Positions 60,120 to 64,000 of a DNA stretch of 64,000 nt are shown piece after piece (positions within the stretch are counted from its first letter, which is position 1; each line of letters starts with the position of its first letter). A program made the position numbers and the translations under genes. Under the pieces are notes generated by a model. The model did no database searches. It saw nothing but the letters and a program-made list of their open reading frames with translations, and was not told the DNA's origin. This stretch comes from Bog-473 sp036268485 (GTDB taxonomy: Bacteria; Actinomycetota; Acidimicrobiia; Acidimicrobiales; RAAP-2), in assembly GCA_036268485.1 (NCBI GenBank), contig DATAUC010000062.1:32938-96937 (forward strand), written 5' to 3'.

Positions 60120-60560
60120 ATGGGGACGGAAGTTTCGGGATTCAGTCAAATCAATTTGATCGTCCGGGACATGGACAAGGCGCTCGCCTTCTACCGCCGG
60201 CTCGGACTCACCATCGATGCCGAACCGGGGTCCGAACACGTCGGGGTGACCTTCCCCAACGGCATGTCGATCGACCTCGACTCGGTCGGGTTCGTGCCGA
60301 TGTGGGACTCCGCCTGGAAGGGAGCCACCGGCGGCAGCACGGTCCTCGGCTTCTCCGTTCTATCCCGGGAGGCCGTCGACGACCTCTACGCCACGCTGAC
60401 CCGGGATGGGTACGTCGGTCGCCAACAGCCCTATGACTCATTCTTTGGCGCCCGCTACGCCATGGTGGAGGACCCCGACGGCAACCCGGTCGGGCTGATG
60501 AGCCCGCGGGATCTCGAGCGCAACACCTGGCCCCCGTCGCCGCCGCCATCCGGCCCGTAA
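60120..60560 (+). CDS. VOC superfamily (glyoxalase-like) protein
   Basis: A 146-residue protein: GFSQINLIVRDMDKALAFYR, LGLTIDAEPG, GFSVLSREAVDDLYATLTRDG, YDSFFGARYAMVEDPDGNPV. The VEDPDGNPVGLMSP end supplies the family motif. GGGAGG lies seven bases before ATG. A resistance or dioxygenase-like role cannot be told apart. Confidence 0.88.
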   Translation: MGTEVSGFSQINLIVRDMDKALAFYRRLGLTIDAEPGSEHVGVTFPNGMSIDLDSVGFVPMWDSAWKGATGGSTVLGFSVLSREAVDDLYATLTRDGYVGRQQPYDSFFGARYAMVEDPDGNPVGLMSPRDLERNTWPPSPPPSGP

Positions 60561-60673
60561 CCGGCCAACGGCAAGCCTCGACAATGCAGCCTGCGGGGGT
60601 AGCATCTCGACACGGGCTGGAGGAACAGTCCCAAGCCGCTTTCGACTCGCCTTCTTCGGGGAAGGGGGACGCC

Positions 60674-63571
60674 GTGCCTCGTCTCACCCAGCGCATCCGT
60701 CGATCGCTCTCGCCCCTGGCCGCATCGATCTTGGGAGTGAGCGCCGTAGCCGTGGCCCTGGTCGCCACCTCCGTCCCGGCCGCGGCCATCCTTTTCACCC
60801 CCTGTGGCGTCCCTACCGGGACCAATCCCTACACGGTGACCTGTCCGGTGGGGACCGCCGACAGCTGGGTGGTCCCGTCCGGGGTCTCCTCGGCCACCTT
60901 CACTGTTTTCGGCGCCGAGGGCGGCCTGGGGGGCACCCTGCCTCCGGGGGTCGCCGCCGGAAATGGTGGGGAGTTGAACGCCACTCTTTCGGTCGCCACC
61001 GGTCAGACCTACGCCATCGCGGTGGGTGCGTCCGGGGGAAACGGGGTCTTTCACCTTCCCTTTGGCGATGGCGGGGCAGGCGGGGCTCCCGGTGGCGCGC
61101 CTGGTTCCGGTGGCGGTTTCTCGGGTGGTGGGGGCGGCGGAGCATCGACGGTGGCGCTTTCGACGGCTGCCGCCGACAGCTGGCTGTTGGTGGCCGGCGG
61201 GGGCGGGGGGGCCGGATCCGACATTGCTCCAAGTGGCACCGGCGGATCCGGCGGGGGAACGAACGGGGGCAACGGCGGGGCGGGCGCGGCGGGTGGTACC
61301 CAAAACTCGGGTTCGGGTAGCGGCTCGCAGCTCGACGGAAATTCTGGTAGCGGGAACGGATCCGCCGGCGGGGGCGGCGGCTACTGGGGCGGAGCCGGGG
61401 ACCCCACCCCGCCCCACGGATCCGCTGGCGCCGGCGGGGGATCGGGCTTCATCGACCCCAGCGCCCTGTCCGGCGGTTTCTTGAAGCCCACCAATGCCGG
61501 AGCCGGCTCGGTCACCATCACCTACACGGTCGTCTCGACCCCCTGTAGCGCCCCGACCGGCACCAACCCCTTTACCGTCACCTGTCCGGTGGGGACACTG
61601 GATACCTGGGTGGTGCCGGCCGATGTCGCCTCGGCCACCTTCACGGTCTTCGGTGCCGCCGGGGGCGCCGGATTTCCAACGGGAGGCATCGCCGGAAACG
61701 GTGGGGAGCTGAGCGCCGGTCTCCGAGTGAGCCCGGGGGACACCTATGACATCGCCGTCGGTGCAACCGGAGGAAACGGGATCTTCGGTGCCGGCGGCGG
61801 GGGTGGGCTTCCCGGCGGTGCTCCGGGTACCGGCCCCCTTTTGATCGGCGGTGGGGGCGGTGGGGGCGGCGGGGTATCGACGGTGGCGCTTTCGACGGCT
61901 CCCGCCGACAGCTGGCTGCTGGTGGCCGGCGGCGGTGGCGGGGCCGGAGCTTCGTCGCCAAACGCCAACGGCGGAAATGGAGGCGGGACCAGCGGAGCGA
62001 ACGGCGGCGCCGGGGCGCCCGGCGGCACGCAAACGGCAGGATCGGGCAGCGGGACCCAACTCCTTGGAGGTTCGGGATCTCCTATTGGCGTTGACGGGGG
62101 CGGGGGCGGGGGCTACTGGGGCGGGGCCGGGGACACGGCTAACAACGCCGCCGGCGCCGGCGGGGGCTCGGGCTTCGTCACCCCCAGCGCCCTGTCCGGC
62201 GAATTCCTGGTCCCGACCAACCCCGGAGTTGGGGCGGTCACCATTACCTACTCGCCTGTCCCCACCGTCACCAGCATCAGCCCGACCGCCGGGCCGCTCG
62301 GAGGTGGGAACACCGTGACCATCAGCGGCACCAACCTCGGACCCGCCACCTCGGTCCTGTTCGGGGCTACCCCCGCCACCGGGGTGACCTGTAGCGCCAC
62401 CAGCTGCACCGTCACTGCCCCGGCCGGGGCGGCCGGCACCGTGGACGTCACCGTCACCACCCCGGGCGGCACCTCGGCCACCAGCCCCACCGACCAGTAC
62501 ACCTACACCCCGGCACCGACGGTGACCGGGGTCAGCCCGGTCGGGGACGTCTCGACCGGGGGCGCGGCGGTGACCATCACCGGCACCAACCTCGGACCCA
62601 CCACATCGGTCCAGTTCGGGACCACGGTGGTGACCGGTCCCATGTGTAACGCCACCCAGTGCGAGGTGATCGACCCGGCCGGGGTCCCCGGCACGGTGGT
62701 GGACATCACTGTCACCACCCCGGGCGGGACGTCGGCGACCAACCCGGCCGACCAGTTCACCTACACCGGCGGGGCCGCGGCACCGTCGGTGGGCGGGATC
62801 CGCCCCAACTCGGGACCGACCACCGGTGGCACCGTCGTCACCATCACCGGCCAGGGCTTTGCCGGGGCCACCGAGGTCGACTTCGGTGACCCGCCGGCCA
62901 CCAACGTGAGCTGCACCAACACCCAGTGCACCGCCACCTCCCCGCCGGACGTCCCCGGCACGGTGGCCGTCACGGTGAAGGGCCCGGGCGGCACCAGTGT
63001 GCTCTCCCCGGCTGACCAGTTCACCTACACCGGGGTGGCTCCGCCGCCGCCACCCCCGGCCAATGGCAACGGCTACTGGCTTGTGGCTTCCGACGGCGGG
63101 ATCTTCGCTTTCGGCGGTTCCCAGTTCTTCGGCTCCACTGGGGCCCAGCACCTCAACAAGCCGATCGTCGGCATGGCCTCCACCCCCGACGGCAACGGCT
63201 ACTGGCTGGTGGCTGCCGACGGAGGAGTGTTCACCTTCGGCGACGCCGGCTCCTACGGCTCGATGGGCGGCCAAGCCCTGAACAAGCCGGTTGTGGGCAT
63301 AGCCTCCACCCCTGACGGCAACGGCTACTGGCTGGTGGCCGCCGACGGAGGAGTGTTCTCCTTCGGTGGTGCTAGCTTCTACGGCTCCACAGCCGGCTAC
63401 TACGGGAGCATGAACATCGTCGGCATGGCCCGGAGCCAGGACGGCAACGGCTACTGGGAGGTGGCCTCCGACGGCGGCATCGCAGCCTTCGGGAATGCCG
63501 GAGACTACGGCTCGATGGGCGGCCAGGCCCTCAACAAGCCGATCGTCGGCATGGCGGCCACGTCGGCCTGA
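60674..63571 (+). CDS. Exported glycine-rich/IPT protein with 42-residue repeats
   Basis: About 965 residues from GTG 60674 (GAAGGGGGA upstream). Signal peptide RRSLSPLAASILGVSAVAVA. Two copies of a Gly-rich beta domain (each starting PCG/PCS-P-TGTNPxTVTCPVGT, ending GGGSGFxxPSALSG) are followed by three IPT/TIG Ig-like domains (first SISPTAGPLGGGNTVTISGT) and four 42-residue repeats (63068-63568) homologous to those at 54602. It ends directly after the last repeat with no anchor. A surface-exposed adhesin or wall-binding protein is the best guess. Confidence 0.8.
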   Translation: MPRLTQRIRRSLSPLAASILGVSAVAVALVATSVPAAAILFTPCGVPTGTNPYTVTCPVGTADSWVVPSGVSSATFTVFGAEGGLGGTLPPGVAAGNGGELNATLSVATGQTYAIAVGASGGNGVFHLPFGDGGAGGAPGGAPGSGGGFSGGGGGGASTVALSTAAADSWLLVAGGGGGAGSDIAPSGTGGSGGGTNGGNGGAGAAGGTQNSGSGSGSQLDGNSGSGNGSAGGGGGYWGGAGDPTPPHGSAGAGGGSGFIDPSALSGGFLKPTNAGAGSVTITYTVVSTPCSAPTGTNPFTVTCPVGTLDTWVVPADVASATFTVFGAAGGAGFPTGGIAGNGGELSAGLRVSPGDTYDIAVGATGGNGIFGAGGGGGLPGGAPGTGPLLIGGGGGGGGGVSTVALSTAPADSWLLVAGGGGGAGASSPNANGGNGGGTSGANGGAGAPGGTQTAGSGSGTQLLGGSGSPIGVDGGGGGGYWGGAGDTANNAAGAGGGSGFVTPSALSGEFLVPTNPGVGAVTITYSPVPTVTSISPTAGPLGGGNTVTISGTNLGPATSVLFGATPATGVTCSATSCTVTAPAGAAGTVDVTVTTPGGTSATSPTDQYTYTPAPTVTGVSPVGDVSTGGAAVTITGTNLGPTTSVQFGTTVVTGPMCNATQCEVIDPAGVPGTVVDITVTTPGGTSATNPADQFTYTGGAAAPSVGGIRPNSGPTTGGTVVTITGQGFAGATEVDFGDPPATNVSCTNTQCTATSPPDVPGTVAVTVKGPGGTSVLSPADQFTYTGVAPPPPPPANGNGYWLVASDGGIFAFGGSQFFGSTGAQHLNKPIVGMASTPDGNGYWLVAADGGVFTFGDAGSYGSMGGQALNKPVVGIASTPDGNGYWLVAADGGVFSFGGASFYGSTAGYYGSMNIVGMARSQDGNGYWEVASDGGIAAFGNAGDYGSMGGQALNKPIVGMAATSA
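63068..63568 (+). repeat. Four 126-bp coding repeats
   Basis: Four in-frame copies of NGYWLVASDGGIFAFGG... and PIVGMASTPDG, the same unit as in the SpoIID protein 8 kb away; the third copy is altered (GSTAGYYGSMNIVGMA). Confidence 0.88.
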
Positions 63572-63753
63572 TCTATCCCGGGACGTCGCCCCGGTCGTCC
63601 ATCGCCAGCCGTTCCGAGGTTGGCCCATCGCGGTGAAGAGGTCATCGCGCTGTCGGCCCATCCCGGTGGCCGACGGAGGCAGTACGGGTATGTTCGAGAT
63701 CTGGTTGCCGGTGGCCGTAGGTCCGGGCAATCGCCCAGCAATCGATCGGGTGC

Positions 63754-64000
63754 TCAGCTCCTGAGGAGGCGCGCCTTTTGCGATGCAAATTCGGCATCGG
63801 AGACGACACCTTGGGCGTGGAGCTGAGCGAGCTGGGCCAGCAACTGCACCGGGTCCTCGGCGGTGGGAGCAGTCGGCGGGTTCTGGGCCTGGGCCTGGAT
63901 CACCGCCGGCTGGTCCCGTTCTCCTCGCACGTGCACCTGGGCGGTCGAGAGGTCGATGCCCATAGCGGCGGCCAGGTCCTGGCCGCGGCTGGCGGCCGAC
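63754..64000 (-). CDS. SHOCT-domain protein, C-terminal part (runs off window)
   Basis: The frame is open from the window edge to the stop at 63754. The last 30 residues (DPVQLLAQLAQLHAQGVVSD and EFASQKARLL) are a SHOCT domain, a short C-terminal helix pair found on many actinobacterial membrane and PH-like proteins. An ATG at 63963 exists, but the frame continues upstream (SAASRGQDLAAA), so the gene is probably longer and incomplete here. The start is outside the window. Confidence 0.75.
   Translation of the reverse strand, partial: SAASRGQDLAAAMGIDLSTAQVHVRGERDQPAVIQAQAQNPPTAPTAEDPVQLLAQLAQLHAQGVVSDAEFASQKARLLRS

Noticed and set aside
60455..63730. 1091-residue minus-strand open frame
   Set aside because: Antisense of the glycine-rich/IPT gene; no signal peptide, no recognisable domain.

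Overview
The window is high-GC, densely packed DNA with many GTG starts, ATGA/GTGA overlaps and leaderless-looking promoters. F420-type oxidoreductases, a Ddn-like nitroreductase, a mec-cysO-cysM operon, the order metallo-beta-lactamase/rph/rdgB known from mycobacteria, and secreted proteins carrying a 42-residue 'GYWLVASDGGIFSFGDA' repeat all point to an actinobacterium. My best guess is the class Acidimicrobiia, by inference only.

Bases 1 to about 16.9 kb are an accessory, defence-rich region ending just beyond the 3' end of ssrA (tmRNA), a classic island integration site. On the minus strand there are a hypothetical protein, a coiled-coil protein with a PD-(D/E)xK-like domain, a DUF429 protein, a CD-NTase and a SLATT-type two-TM protein (a CBASS-like pair whose TM gene has a broken or frameshifted N-terminus). 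An AlkB-like dioxygenase lies on the plus strand. From 6.2 to 16.7 kb runs a single plus-strand operon of seven translationally coupled genes: NYN-domain ribonuclease, HTH-containing DNA methylase with DPPW motif, single-TRD specificity protein, HsdM, two-TRD HsdS, HsdR, and an unrecognised 520-residue protein. This is a type I restriction-modification locus with a second methylase/specificity pair, an RNase and an unknown tail gene, and it is the best candidate here for an undescribed system.

Bases 16.9 to 42 kb are mostly housekeeping and metabolic genes: ssrA and smpB; mec-cysO-cysM (protein-bound thiocarboxylate cysteine synthesis); a Doc-like toxin with a 53-residue partner; DUF429, DUF1697 and amine-oxidase-like genes; a GT-C-like membrane protein; MBL hydrolase, rph and rdgB; an isolated GT4 glycosyltransferase; two MaoC hydratases; Ddn-like reductase; P450; SDRs; a LON-domain protein; an LLM F420 oxidoreductase; glycerate kinase; and tRNA-Leu(TAG).

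Bases 42 to 53 kb begin with clpP and continue as a surface-polysaccharide cluster: Wzm/Wzt-type ABC exporter, two eroded methyltransferase-like proteins, and five GT4 glycosyltransferases, four of them sharing one N-terminal signature. A lipoprotein FKBP isomerase overlaps the last one.

Bases 53 to 64 kb hold two large exported proteins (SpoIID-type and glycine-rich/IPT-type) with the same 42-residue C-terminal repeats, a pirin, an MFS exporter divergent from a WYL regulator around a perfect 31-bp palindrome, a small HTH protein, a VOC protein, and the end of a SHOCT-domain gene that runs off the window.
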